Assembly (NCBI GenBank): GCA_025963815.1
Contig: JAOQAA010000462.1
Span: 1-11,068, forward strand
DNA length: 11,068 bases
Source: Capsulimonas sp.
Lineage (GTDB): Bacteria; Armatimonadota; Armatimonadia; Armatimonadales; Capsulimonadaceae
Direction: 5' to 3'
Every line of letters starts with the position of its first letter. Position 1 is the stretch's first letter. The translations under genes were made by a program, and so were the position numbers. Shown here piece by piece: positions 1-8,593 of the stretch. A model generated the notes under the pieces. It was not told the origin of the DNA. It worked only from the letters and a program-made list of their open reading frames with translations, and ran no database searches.

Positions 1-1586
1 TCTCGAACATCCTGCGTGAAGAAATGGACCGCGTCGCCGGCAACGAGTTCTTTTTCCCGGCGCTCATCCCCCACGAGCTTCTGGAAGAATCCGGCCGCGA
101 CAAAGTCGATGTGCTCTTCACCGCCAAGCCACACGACTACTTCCTGGGCTTCACGCACGAGGAAGTCATCACGGATGTCGTGCGCAACACGATCAAATCG
201 TACAAGCAGCTTCCGTTCCTGGGTTACCAGATCCAGACGAAGTTCCGAAACGAGCCCCGCCCGCGCGGCGGCCTGATCCGCGGACGCGAGTTCCTGATGC
301 TGGACGCCTACACCTTCGACCGGACGGAAGAAGACGCGCTGGTCGCCTATAAGAAGGTCCGCGAATCCTTCGGACGCATGTTCACCCGCTGCGGCCTGGC
401 CTCGATCGCAATCCAGGCGGACTCGGGCGCTATCGGCGGATCGCTGAGCGAAGAGTTCATGGTGCTGTCGGAAGACGGCGAAGATACGGTCCTCCGATGC
501 AGCGTCACAGGATATGCCGCGAACGCCGAGCGCTGTGAAGCAATCCCCGTTCCCGCAGAGCCTGCCGACACCGAAGTCCCCGCGATGGAAGAAGTCTCCA
601 CGCCCGGCGTGAAAACAATTGACGTAGTTTCGGGCTTTCTGAAAGTGGACGCCACACGCTTGATCAAAACGCTCGTCTTCGTCGCACCCGATGGAAGCCC
701 CGTTGTCGCGCTGGTGCGCGGCGACCGTGAGCTGAACGAAGCGAAGCTTGGACGCACCCTGGGCGGCCCGGCCCGTCTCGCTGAGCCCGCCGTGGTCGAG
801 CGCGTCACCGGTGCTCCCGTCGGCTTCGCCGGTCCCGTCGGCCTGCCCGCATCCGTGCGGATCATCGCCGACCGTGAAGTGGCGACCGTCCGCGACGGCG
901 TGGTCGGCGCGAACAAGGCCGACGCGCACTTCCAGCACGTCCTGCCGGGCCGGGACTTCCCCGAACCCGAATATCTCGACCTGCGCACCGCCGTCGCCGG
1001 AGATCAGAGCCCGATCGACGCCAGCGGCGTGCTTTACACCCAGCGCGGCATCGAAGTCGGCCACGTCTTTTACCTGGGGACAAAGTACAGCTCTTCCATG
1101 CGCGCCGAATACGACGATGTGGACGGAACCGCTAAGTTCTTTGAAATGGGCTGCTACGGCCTCGGTGTCTCACGCACTTTCGCCGCCGCCATCGAGCAGC
1201 ACCACGACGCCGACGGCATCGTCTGGCCGATCACCATCGCACCCTACGCCGTCACGATCATCCTGGTCAACCCTGCCGACCCGGCCCAGACAGAAGCCGC
1301 CGAAACGCTCTACAGCGATCTGCTGGCCGCCGGCTTGGACGTCCTGCTGGACGACCGCATCGAGCGCCCCGGCGTCAAGTTCAAGGACGGCGACTTGATC
1401 GGCGTCCCCGTCAAAGTCACAGTCGGTAAGGGCGTCGCCGACGGCGGTACTTTGGAAATCGGCCTGCGCCGCGACCGCAACTCCAAGCAAGCCGTCCCCA
1501 TCGCGGACGCATCGGCGCACGTGTTGGGACTGGTCAAGCAATTGAAGGACGAGATCCAGGCGAACGTGGATACGCACGTGGTGTGA
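1..1586 (+). CDS. proS: Proline--tRNA ligase (prolyl-tRNA synthetase), 5' truncated by window
   Basis: Class II aminoacyl-tRNA synthetase that charges tRNA(Pro) with proline in the cytoplasm. The frame is open from base 3 with no start. The first visible residues (SNILREEMDRVAGNEF) match the interior of the family, so about 40 N-terminal residues, including motif 1, lie outside the window; the ATG at 24 is internal. Motif 2 (FRNEPRPRGGLIRGREF) is at about 240-300 and motif 3 (GCYGLGVSRTFAAAIEQ) at about 1147-1200. Between them, at about 590-960, is a YbaK-like insertion (INS) editing domain that clears mischarged Ala-tRNA(Pro); it keeps the lysine of IKTLVF and the GPVGLP loop. The INS domain marks the bacterial-type enzyme. 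An HGTP anticodon-binding domain (about 1236-1560, with DDRIERPGVKFKDGDLIG) ends the protein. The stop is TGA at 1584-1586, and repeat element A starts four bases later. No frameshift or missing catalytic motif is seen in the visible part. Identification is very secure. Confidence 0.97.
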   Translation, partial: SNILREEMDRVAGNEFFFPALIPHELLEESGRDKVDVLFTAKPHDYFLGFTHEEVITDVVRNTIKSYKQLPFLGYQIQTKFRNEPRPRGGLIRGREFLMLDAYTFDRTEEDALVAYKKVRESFGRMFTRCGLASIAIQADSGAIGGSLSEEFMVLSEDGEDTVLRCSVTGYAANAERCEAIPVPAEPADTEVPAMEEVSTPGVKTIDVVSGFLKVDATRLIKTLVFVAPDGSPVVALVRGDRELNEAKLGRTLGGPARLAEPAVVERVTGAPVGFAGPVGLPASVRIIADREVATVRDGVVGANKADAHFQHVLPGRDFPEPEYLDLRTAVAGDQSPIDASGVLYTQRGIEVGHVFYLGTKYSSSMRAEYDDVDGTAKFFEMGCYGLGVSRTFAAAIEQHHDADGIVWPITIAPYAVTIILVNPADPAQTEAAETLYSDLLAAGLDVLLDDRIERPGVKFKDGDLIGVPVKVTVGKGVADGGTLEIGLRRDRNSKQAVPIADASAHVLGLVKQLKDEIQANVDTHVV

Positions 1587-1590
1587 GGCG

Positions 1591-1722
1591 CGGCCCTCAT
1601 CCCCCAGCCCCTTCTCCCAATTCAGGGAGAAGGGGAGCAAGAGTTTTTGAGATTTTCAAATCCTAATTCCAACCCTCTCCCAGAATTGGGAGAGGGTGGC
1701 CCGAAGGGCCGGGTGAGGGCCG
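1591..1722. repeat. Palindromic interspersed repeat (element A), inverted pair of structured units
   Basis: This 132-bp block fills almost the whole proS-mgtC gap. Its ends are 9-bp perfect inverted repeats: CGGCCCTCA (1591-1599) and TGAGGGCCG (1714-1722). Inside are two large hairpins. The first has a perfect 11-bp stem CCCCTTCTCCC (1608-1618) / GGGAGAAGGGG (1625-1635) with loop AATTCA. The second has an 11-bp stem (1672-1682 / 1687-1697) with loop GAAT. A small hairpin GGCCC-GAA-GGGCC (1698-1710) follows the second. Read on the opposite strand, the right unit is a diverged copy of the left one: both centre on CTCCCAATTC(A/T)GGGAG, and stem differences are compensated (T-A to C-G, C-G to A-T). 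The left unit lacks the small GGCCC hairpin. The first hairpin has a T5 run (1644-1648) but eight bases beyond the stem, so a terminator role for proS is only possible. The layout fits a REP/BIME-type or MITE-like non-coding element; no transposase is nearby. Confidence 0.85.
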
Positions 1723-1737
1723 TCCCAAGTCACATCA

Positions 1738-2412
1738 ATGACATCCCTACTTCAGCAATATCCCCTCATCGAACTCAGCGGGCGTCTCCTGCTCGCTGGC
1801 CTGCTCGGCGGCCTCGTCGGCTGGGAGCGGGAGCGGCATGAGCGGCCGGCGGGGCTTCGAACGCATATTTTGGTGTGCGTCGGCGCAGCGATGATCGCGG
1901 TGGTCGACCATGGCTCATCTGGCGTTGGCGGACGCATCGCGGCGCAGATTGTTACGGGGATTGGTTTTCTCGGCGCCGGCTGTATCATGCGGGACACCAG
2001 CGGCTTGGTGCGGGGGCTGACGACGGCCGCCAGTGTCTGGGTGGTCGCGGGTCTCGGGATTGCGGTAGGTTACGGCGGCGTGAATGCGGGGCTGGCTGCG
2101 GTCGCCACGGGAATTGTGCTGCTCACGCTATCGGTCTTGGACCGGTTGGAATCGACACTGAACAGAGAACGGAAGCGCCAGGAGCTCAATCTCGTGCTCG
2201 CAACTGGAGACAATGCGCTCATGGAAATGCGCACGCTTCTGCAGGGACTGCGCGAGCACGGAACGCGCACCCGCGACATTAACTTCACGCAGGCTCCGGA
2301 CAGTCTTATCGTCCGGTTGGAACTGGTCATGAAGCGCAACACCAGGCGCGACGACCTCGACGAGTTCCTCAAAAATCAGACCCAGGTGATCCACTTCCAC
2401 TGGACGGAATAA
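1738..2412 (+). CDS. MgtC/SapB family inner-membrane protein
   Basis: 224 residues. The N-terminal half has about five hydrophobic segments (roughly 14-30, 41-57, 66-84, 95-111, 113-132) and family motifs: GLVGWERERHERPAGLRTH (25-43), AAQIVTGIGFLGAGCIMRD (68-86) and VRGLTTAASVWVVAGLGIAVG (91-111). The C-terminal part (about 145-224) is soluble and has the size and pattern of the ACT-like domain seen in longer MgtC proteins. Members are linked to growth at low Mg2+, membrane-potential or ATPase control and intramacrophage survival, but many are plain housekeeping membrane proteins of unknown role, so no specific function or mgtC symbol is assigned. The ATG at 1738 is the first possible start, because an in-frame TGA lies at 1714 inside repeat element A. 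No convincing Shine-Dalgarno precedes it, and no clear promoter is seen, so it may depend on proS read-through. The stop TAA abuts the nadD stop on the other strand. Confidence 0.9.
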   Translation: MTSLLQQYPLIELSGRLLLAGLLGGLVGWERERHERPAGLRTHILVCVGAAMIAVVDHGSSGVGGRIAAQIVTGIGFLGAGCIMRDTSGLVRGLTTAASVWVVAGLGIAVGYGGVNAGLAAVATGIVLLTLSVLDRLESTLNRERKRQELNLVLATGDNALMEMRTLLQGLREHGTRTRDINFTQAPDSLIVRLELVMKRNTRRDDLDEFLKNQTQVIHFHWTE

Positions 2413-2419
2413 CTATTCC
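2406..2419. other. Dyad symmetry centred on abutting convergent stop codons
   Basis: GGAATA-AC-TATTCC is a perfect 6-bp inverted repeat with a 2-bp centre that contains most of both stop codons: TAA of the mgtC-family gene at 2410-2412 and TAG of nadD, read from 2415 to 2413. Flanking GGAC (2402-2405) and GTCC (2425-2428) can extend it weakly. There is no T-tract on either side, so this is not a canonical intrinsic terminator. It may arise by chance. Confidence 0.4.
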
Positions 2420-3042
2420 ATCTCGTCCGGCGCTATCTCATGCGGACGATACAATCCCATTTCTTTGATATAATCCACCACGCCGTCAGGACAAAGATAC
2501 CGAATACTGCGCTCCTGGTGAGTGCGCACGCGGATGTCCGTGCTGGAAATATCCAGCCCCGGGATCGGCAGGAAAGAAACATGATCGAGGAAGTTCTTGT
2601 CGGTAAGCTCCGACAGTCGCTCCAGCGAGAAGCCAGGACGAGTGACGGCGATAAAACGGCACTGCTCCACGAGGCGATCGTACTCATGCCAGGTCAGAAT
2701 TTGCAGAATGGCGTCCGCGCCGGTGATGAAGTAGAGCGCGTCTAAGTCCGGGTACTGATGGCGAAACGCGCGGATCGTGTCGATGGCGTACGATGGCCCT
2801 GGGCGGTCGATCTCGATCCGAGAGCAGGAAAACTGGGGATTGGACGCCGTCGCCAGCTGAGTCATGACAAAGCGGTCTTCAGGCGAGCTGACGAGATACG
2901 CTTTCTTATGCGCCGGACGCCCATTGGGCACAAAAACAACTTCGTCCAGCGCAAACGCCTGCCGCGCTTCTTCGGCCATCAGAAGATGACCGAAGTGGAT
3001 TGGGTCGAACGTGCCGCCCATAATGCCGATGCGTAACCCCAT
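2413..3042 (-). CDS. nadD: Nicotinate-nucleotide adenylyltransferase
   Basis: Transfers AMP from ATP to nicotinate mononucleotide to make deamido-NAD, the step before NAD synthetase; cytoplasmic. The 209 residues are a normal family length. The nucleotidyltransferase fold starts at once with GIMGGTFDPIHFGH (6-19), holding the HxGH catalytic motif (H16-F-G-H19). PSYAIDT (83-89), FITGAD (105-110) and the C-terminal signature ISSTDIR (165-171) follow, all diagnostic of NadD rather than the related PanC or CoaD. The ATG at 3042 has an AGGA Shine-Dalgarno (complement of 3052-3055) nine bases upstream. It starts 24 bp after the proB stop and is the last gene of the leftward operon. In many bacteria rsfS (ybeB) follows nadD, but here the next gene converges from the other strand with zero gap. 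Confidence 0.96.
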   Translation of the reverse strand: MGLRIGIMGGTFDPIHFGHLLMAEEARQAFALDEVVFVPNGRPAHKKAYLVSSPEDRFVMTQLATASNPQFSCSRIEIDRPGPSYAIDTIRAFRHQYPDLDALYFITGADAILQILTWHEYDRLVEQCRFIAVTRPGFSLERLSELTDKNFLDHVSFLPIPGLDISSTDIRVRTHQERSIRYLCPDGVVDYIKEMGLYRPHEIAPDEME

Positions 3043-3066
3043 GTCATACAGTCCTGAATCGGCGTG

Positions 3067-4170
3067 TTAAAGATTGAGCACGAGATTGTCTCGGTGCACC
3101 ACTTCGTCACTGGGCTTGGCGCCGAGCAGCTGGTGGATATCCGCCGTGCGCCGCCCCATAATCTTGAAGAGATCGTCGTTGGCGTAGTTGACAAATCCCT
3201 GCGCGAAAGCATGCCCCTGAGAGTCCAGAAGGCGCACAAGCTCCCCAACTCGGAAATGGCCGGAGATATGTGTGACACCCGCCGGCAATAGACTTTTGCC
3301 TTCGTCAATGAGGCGCTGCTTGGCGCCGTCGTTGACGGTGATCGACCCCTTCGGCACGACGCCATAGGCGATCCAGCGCTTGCGCTGGCCCATGCGTTCG
3401 GGACGCGGCAGGAAAAGCGTGCCGCAGGCGCCGCTCAGGGCGTCAGCGACTACGTTTTCGCGGCGGCCGTCGGCGATGGTCATATGGACACCGGTCCCGG
3501 CGCAGATCTTCGCCGCCTGGATCTTCGTCGTCATGCCGCCGGTTCCAACATTGGAGCGAGCGCTCCCGGCGCGCTGCTCGGTCGCCTTATCGATCTTCGC
3601 GACGACTGGGATTAGCTGGGCGTCGGCAAACTGGCTTGGGTCGCGGTCGTACAGCCCCGAGACATCGGACAGCAGAAGAAGCGCGTCGGCTTCGGCAAGC
3701 GAGGCGACCAAAGCCGCCAGCGTGTCATTGTCGCCGAACTTGATCTCCTCCACCGCGACCGTGTCGTTCTCATTAACGATCGGCACGACACCAGCCTTGA
3801 GCAGCGCGGCGAACGTATTGCGCGCGTTTAAATAACGCGTTCGGTCGCGCAGATCGTCACGCGTAAGAAGTACCTGGGCGACCGTAATCCCATGGACGGC
3901 GAACGCCTCGGCGTAGGTCTGCATCAGCAGGCCCTGCCCCACGGCGGCGGCGGCCTGCTTCTGTGGGATCGTTTTCGGACGCCCGGTCTGCCCCAGACGC
4001 GCCATCCCTGCGGCGACGGCGCCGCTGGAGACCAAAATTACAGAACGGCCCTGCGCGCGCTGATCGGAGAGCTGCGAGGCGAGGCCCGCGATATACTCCC
4101 GGTCGGTCGAGCCGTCACTATTGGTAATAGTGCTGGAACCGACTTTCACCACAACACGCGTCACGGCCAT
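3067..4170 (-). CDS. proB: Glutamate 5-kinase
   Basis: Phosphorylates L-glutamate to glutamyl 5-phosphate, the first committed and usually proline-inhibited step of proline synthesis. With the start at 4170 the protein has 367 residues, the same length as the E. coli enzyme as I recall it. An amino acid kinase domain covers about 1-260: VVVKVGSS (6-13), SSGAVAAG (48-55), NENDTV (133-138), FGDND (145-149) and GTGGM (209-213). A C-terminal PUA domain covers about 275-355. The frame stays open further upstream to 4350, but that stretch is the shadow of the obgE 3' end. ATGs at 4206 and 4212 are alternatives that would overlap obgE; 4170 is chosen because the kinase core follows directly and the ATG lies 19 bp after the obgE stop. 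Its Shine-Dalgarno is weak, so coupling to obgE translation is plausible. proA, the usual partner, is not in the window. Confidence 0.95.
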   Translation of the reverse strand: MAVTRVVVKVGSSTITNSDGSTDREYIAGLASQLSDQRAQGRSVILVSSGAVAAGMARLGQTGRPKTIPQKQAAAAVGQGLLMQTYAEAFAVHGITVAQVLLTRDDLRDRTRYLNARNTFAALLKAGVVPIVNENDTVAVEEIKFGDNDTLAALVASLAEADALLLLSDVSGLYDRDPSQFADAQLIPVVAKIDKATEQRAGSARSNVGTGGMTTKIQAAKICAGTGVHMTIADGRRENVVADALSGACGTLFLPRPERMGQRKRWIAYGVVPKGSITVNDGAKQRLIDEGKSLLPAGVTHISGHFRVGELVRLLDSQGHAFAQGFVNYANDDLFKIMGRRTADIHQLLGAKPSDEVVHRDNLVLNL

Positions 4171-4189
4171 CGGCTCAGTCGCCAGCGAC

Positions 4190-5545
<1,356 letters not shown>

Positions 5546-5986
5546 TTACTCTTCCAAACCGTCGATCACTACCGGCGTTCGGTCCGCCAGCATAAATCGA
5601 CCCGTCGCAAACTGCGCTCCCAGCCATCCGCCCAGCGTTCCAAACGCGAGGGCGACCACCGGGTTACGCACCAGAAAGTAGAGACCCAGGTTGTGCTCCG
5701 ACGCCTGGGTCACAGGCAAAATTCGCCAGAATGGATGCATCGCGCCGGCCAATAGCCAGACCGCAAACGCCAACGCCGCCGCCTGCATCCCGTAAGTCTT
5801 GCCGATCAATCCCGCAAGAAGCCCGCCGGCGAACGCGGGAACCAGCTGCGTGAAGAGACCGATCGCCCCGTCATAAAGCGCGGGATCCTGAAAGATCATG
5901 TTCAAGATCGTCAGCGCCGCCAGCCGATTCATACCCCACGCCACCGCAAATGCGGCGATTACCCCCACCAAGAAGCGCAGCCGCAT
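5546..5986 (-). CDS. Small integral membrane protein of unknown function
   Basis: I do not recognise a family. The 146 residues contain about four hydrophobic segments (roughly 4-29, 45-62, 65-83, 108-126), a glycine-rich stretch AGGLLAGLIGKTYG (53-66) and GTLGGWLGAQFATGRF (116-131), and a short polar C-terminus ending VIDGLEE. No catalytic or metal-binding motif stands out. The gene looks real: its ATG overlaps the sbcC stop as TGATG, a GGAAGGGG Shine-Dalgarno (complement of 5997-6004) lies ten bases upstream within sbcC, and its own stop is three bases before obgE. It is thus coupled on both sides in the middle of an operon of conserved genes. Small multi-pass proteins like this often accompany housekeeping operons without a known role; linking it to Obg or SbcCD would be guesswork. 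Confidence 0.8.
   Translation of the reverse strand: MRLRFLVGVIAAFAVAWGMNRLAALTILNMIFQDPALYDGAIGLFTQLVPAFAGGLLAGLIGKTYGMQAAALAFAVWLLAGAMHPFWRILPVTQASEHNLGLYFLVRNPVVALAFGTLGGWLGAQFATGRFMLADRTPVVIDGLEE
5549..5555 (-). promoter_or_regulatory. Ribosome binding site of obgE inside the upstream gene's last codons
   Basis: On the minus strand GGAAGAG, a strong Shine-Dalgarno, lies six bases before the obgE ATG. It is made of the last sense codons (GAA GAG) of the upstream membrane-protein gene, whose TAA falls within the spacer. Ribosomes ending the first gene therefore stop on the obgE initiation site, which supports translational coupling. Confidence 0.75.
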
Positions 5987-8565
5987 CAGCCCGACGCCCC
6001 TTCCATGACCGTGATTTGAGATCCCATTGGGGTCTTCACGATCTCGACACGCGAGGCGAAAGCGTCTTTCAGCTCGTCAATGTGCGTGATGACGATGATC
6101 TTCTCAAAGTCGTCCTTGATGGCGTTGAGAGCGTCCACGAGGCGCTCTCGTCCCTTGCCGTCCTGCGTGCCGAAGCCCTCATCGATGATCAGCGTTTGCA
6201 GCTTGGCGCCGGCGCGGCGCGCCAGCAGCTTGGACAGCGCGATCCTCAGGGCGAACGCCGCCCTAAAGCCCTCTCCTCCAGAATACATTTCCAATGGGCG
6301 CGTTCCGAGGCTGTCACTGACTTTGATGTCCAGCGTCTCGATCGGCGTGTCCTTTTTGGACTTCGCCTCGCGCAGCGTCTCGAAATAGATCGTCATATCG
6401 CCGTCGGTGAGGCGCTCCAGCAATCGATTGGCTTCTTCCTGAATTTCCGGAATGGCGTTCTCGATGATCAGGGCCTGCACGCCCTTCTTGCCGAAGGCTT
6501 TGGCGAGCTGGTCGTGAATCTCCTGCTCTTTTTTCGCAGACAGCAGCACCGCTTCCTTGATCGTCTTCTGCGCCTTCAGATCTTCACAGCGCATGACGAG
6601 CTGCTGATAGCGGCCGATCTCATGCGATGTCGTGCTCGCGCTCTGCCGCCGCTCACTCTCCAGCACTTTAATCTCATTCGTACGCGCATCAATGACGGCC
6701 AGTTCGGCGCTGACATCGGCGATCTGCTTTTGCTGGATCATGGCCTCGTCGCGCGCATCCCGGCGCTGGCGCAGCGAGCGGTCCGCGCGCTGCAATCGAC
6801 TGTCCGCCGCCGCAAGCGCCTCGGCCGCGTGGGCCAGCTCCAGGTGCTGACGCTCGGCCGGAGCGAGCCGCGCCGCCGTCTCGCGCGCCGTCGCATGCGC
6901 TGTCTCCACATCGCCCAGCTTTTCAATGCCATCTCGATAACGGGTCACGGTCGCCAAAATCTCGGGTGCGTACGCTTTGGCGTCGAAGAGCTTCTTCGTT
7001 TCCGTGGCGAGCGTTTCCAATTGCGGCAGTTCACGCTGCACTTCCTCCAGCTCCAGCAAGCGCTGTTCGAGTTGGCCAAGGCGCACGCGATCTGCAGTCA
7101 GCGCCGCCAGCGACTTGTCGAGCGCCGTCACCTGGCGCTCTAAAACGCCCAATTCTTCCTTGGCCAGCTTCGCCTGCGCCCAGATGGCCTTGCGCTGCGC
7201 GTTGGCGGCCACAAGACTGCCCTGATACTCCAGTTGCGTCTCGGCGATCTTTTCCGGCGGTAATGGCGAGTTACAAACGGTGCAGACGCCCTGCTGATCG
7301 GCAATCGCAGCCAGGCGGCTTTCCCATTGCTTGATCTGCTCGCCGACGGCGGCGTTGTCCTGCTGCAATTGCGAGAGATTCTCACGAACTACTGTCAGGC
7401 GCGCCTGCGCTGTCGCACGCTCGATCTCCAACGCCTCGGCGCCCGCAACGGTCGTCTTCGCCGCCGCATGCTCGCGCTGCAAATCCGGCAGGACGGCGAT
7501 ACGGCCCAGCGCCTGCTGGTAATCGATCGTCGAGCGCTCCAACTTGCGGTGCATCTCGTTCTGCGCCGTCAGCCATTCTTTTTCGGCGTCGGCCAGCATC
7601 TGGCGGCCGCGATGCAGCTTCGCGACATTCTCTTCCAGCTTCACCAAATCTTCGCGCGTCGTGACGAGCAGCGCATGGTCACGCTCAATCTCGTCCTTGC
7701 GCACAAGAATGGCCTTCCAGCGGTCGGCCTCGCGGTTCTGATCCGTCAATTCGTTGGTGAGTTCTAAAATCTCGGCGTCCAGCGTCGCGATCTGCGCCTT
7801 CACACGCTCCGCAAATTCCCGCTGACTTTCCAGTTGCCCGCGCCGATCCCGCAGGTCGTCCCACTCTTTCTTGAGGAGCTCTTGTTTGGCTTCCAGTTCG
7901 GCGTAACGCGCCTGCAAACCCGCCAGCGACTCGCGGTACTGCGCTTCATTCGCCAGCTCCGCGCTCATGCCGTTGATGTCTCGCTCGGCGTCCACCACTT
8001 CGGTCATCGCCTCACGCGCTTTTTCCCGCGCCTTGGCTTCGAGCTGATCGTAGCGCGATAGATCCAGAATGTCGGCCAGAATCTCTTTACGCTTGCCCGG
8101 TGATTGCTGAACGAACCGATCCGCCTGCCCCTGTCTCAGATACGCCGAGTTGATAAACGTATCGTAAGACATGCGCAAAAGCTGCTGGATCTTCTTTTCA
8201 GTCTCCCCAGAGTTATTCCCCGTCAGAGACCGCCAGGCGCTGTCCACTTGCTCCTGCTGAAGCTCCCACACGTTCCCCGCCGCCCGCTTGGAGCGCTTGC
8301 GCATGACCCGATATCGGTTCCCGTCGAGATCGAACGTAAACTGCACGCTCATCTCATCCGCGCCAATGCGAACGAGTTCATCGTGCTTGTTCTTGCCCGC
8401 GCGGCTTTCGCCCCACAGCGACCACGTGATGGCGTCCAGCAGCGCGCTCTTGCCGTTGCCGTTCTCCCCCGAAAGACACAGCGTATGCATCCCGGTGAGG
8501 TCGAGCACGGGACCGTCCTCGCCATAGGACATAAAATTCTTGAGTTCTAGGCGGACTGGGATCAT
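5986..8565 (-). CDS. sbcC: SbcC, Rad50-type ATPase subunit of SbcCD nuclease
   Basis: SMC-like ATPase that, with SbcD, binds and opens DNA ends and hairpins; nucleoid-associated. 859 residues. The N-terminal ATPase half has Walker A GENGNGKS (33-40) and the Q-loop YLRQGQ (142-147). Two long coiled-coil stretches (about 170-415 and 445-690, rich in E, Q, L and R) flank a zinc hook, CTVC (Cys428 and Cys431) followed by NSPLP, which dimerises the complex. The C-terminal half has the ABC signature YSGGEGF (761-767), Walker B TLIIDEGFG (791-799) and a switch histidine H828. It is shorter than the E. coli protein (a little over 1,000 residues), so the coiled coils are shorter. Start ATG 8565 gives the standard opening MIPVRLELKNFMSYGED; its Shine-Dalgarno is weak. 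It lies 189 bp after sbcD, separated by repeat element B, instead of the close or overlapping arrangement usual for sbcDC. Confidence 0.97.
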   Translation of the reverse strand: MIPVRLELKNFMSYGEDGPVLDLTGMHTLCLSGENGNGKSALLDAITWSLWGESRAGKNKHDELVRIGADEMSVQFTFDLDGNRYRVMRKRSKRAAGNVWELQQEQVDSAWRSLTGNNSGETEKKIQQLLRMSYDTFINSAYLRQGQADRFVQQSPGKRKEILADILDLSRYDQLEAKAREKAREAMTEVVDAERDINGMSAELANEAQYRESLAGLQARYAELEAKQELLKKEWDDLRDRRGQLESQREFAERVKAQIATLDAEILELTNELTDQNREADRWKAILVRKDEIERDHALLVTTREDLVKLEENVAKLHRGRQMLADAEKEWLTAQNEMHRKLERSTIDYQQALGRIAVLPDLQREHAAAKTTVAGAEALEIERATAQARLTVVRENLSQLQQDNAAVGEQIKQWESRLAAIADQQGVCTVCNSPLPPEKIAETQLEYQGSLVAANAQRKAIWAQAKLAKEELGVLERQVTALDKSLAALTADRVRLGQLEQRLLELEEVQRELPQLETLATETKKLFDAKAYAPEILATVTRYRDGIEKLGDVETAHATARETAARLAPAERQHLELAHAAEALAAADSRLQRADRSLRQRRDARDEAMIQQKQIADVSAELAVIDARTNEIKVLESERRQSASTTSHEIGRYQQLVMRCEDLKAQKTIKEAVLLSAKKEQEIHDQLAKAFGKKGVQALIIENAIPEIQEEANRLLERLTDGDMTIYFETLREAKSKKDTPIETLDIKVSDSLGTRPLEMYSGGEGFRAAFALRIALSKLLARRAGAKLQTLIIDEGFGTQDGKGRERLVDALNAIKDDFEKIIVITHIDELKDAFASRVEIVKTPMGSQITVMEGASG
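5997..6004 (-). promoter_or_regulatory. Ribosome binding site of the small membrane protein gene, within sbcC
   Basis: On the minus strand GGAAGGGG lies ten bases before the ATG at 5986, inside the last codons of sbcC. With the TGATG stop/start overlap it indicates re-initiation after sbcC and decides the start of the downstream gene. Confidence 0.65.
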
Positions 8566-8593
8566 AAGTTCTGAATACTACCTAAACCGCGAG

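Noticed and set aside
347..988. Minus-strand open frame opposite proS
   Set aside because: It is composed of serine, threonine, proline and arginine typical of a shadow frame, while the plus strand encodes an intact ProRS.
1608..1648. Intrinsic terminator for proS (GC-rich hairpin then TTTTT)
   Set aside because: The T-run begins eight bases beyond the stem, too far for a standard rho-independent terminator, and the hairpin is explained as part of repeat element A. Some termination activity cannot be excluded.
5950..7143. Plus-strand open frame (397 codons) opposite sbcC
   Set aside because: It is antisense to the ATPase and coiled-coil coding region of sbcC and shows only arginine/leucine-rich low-complexity sequence.
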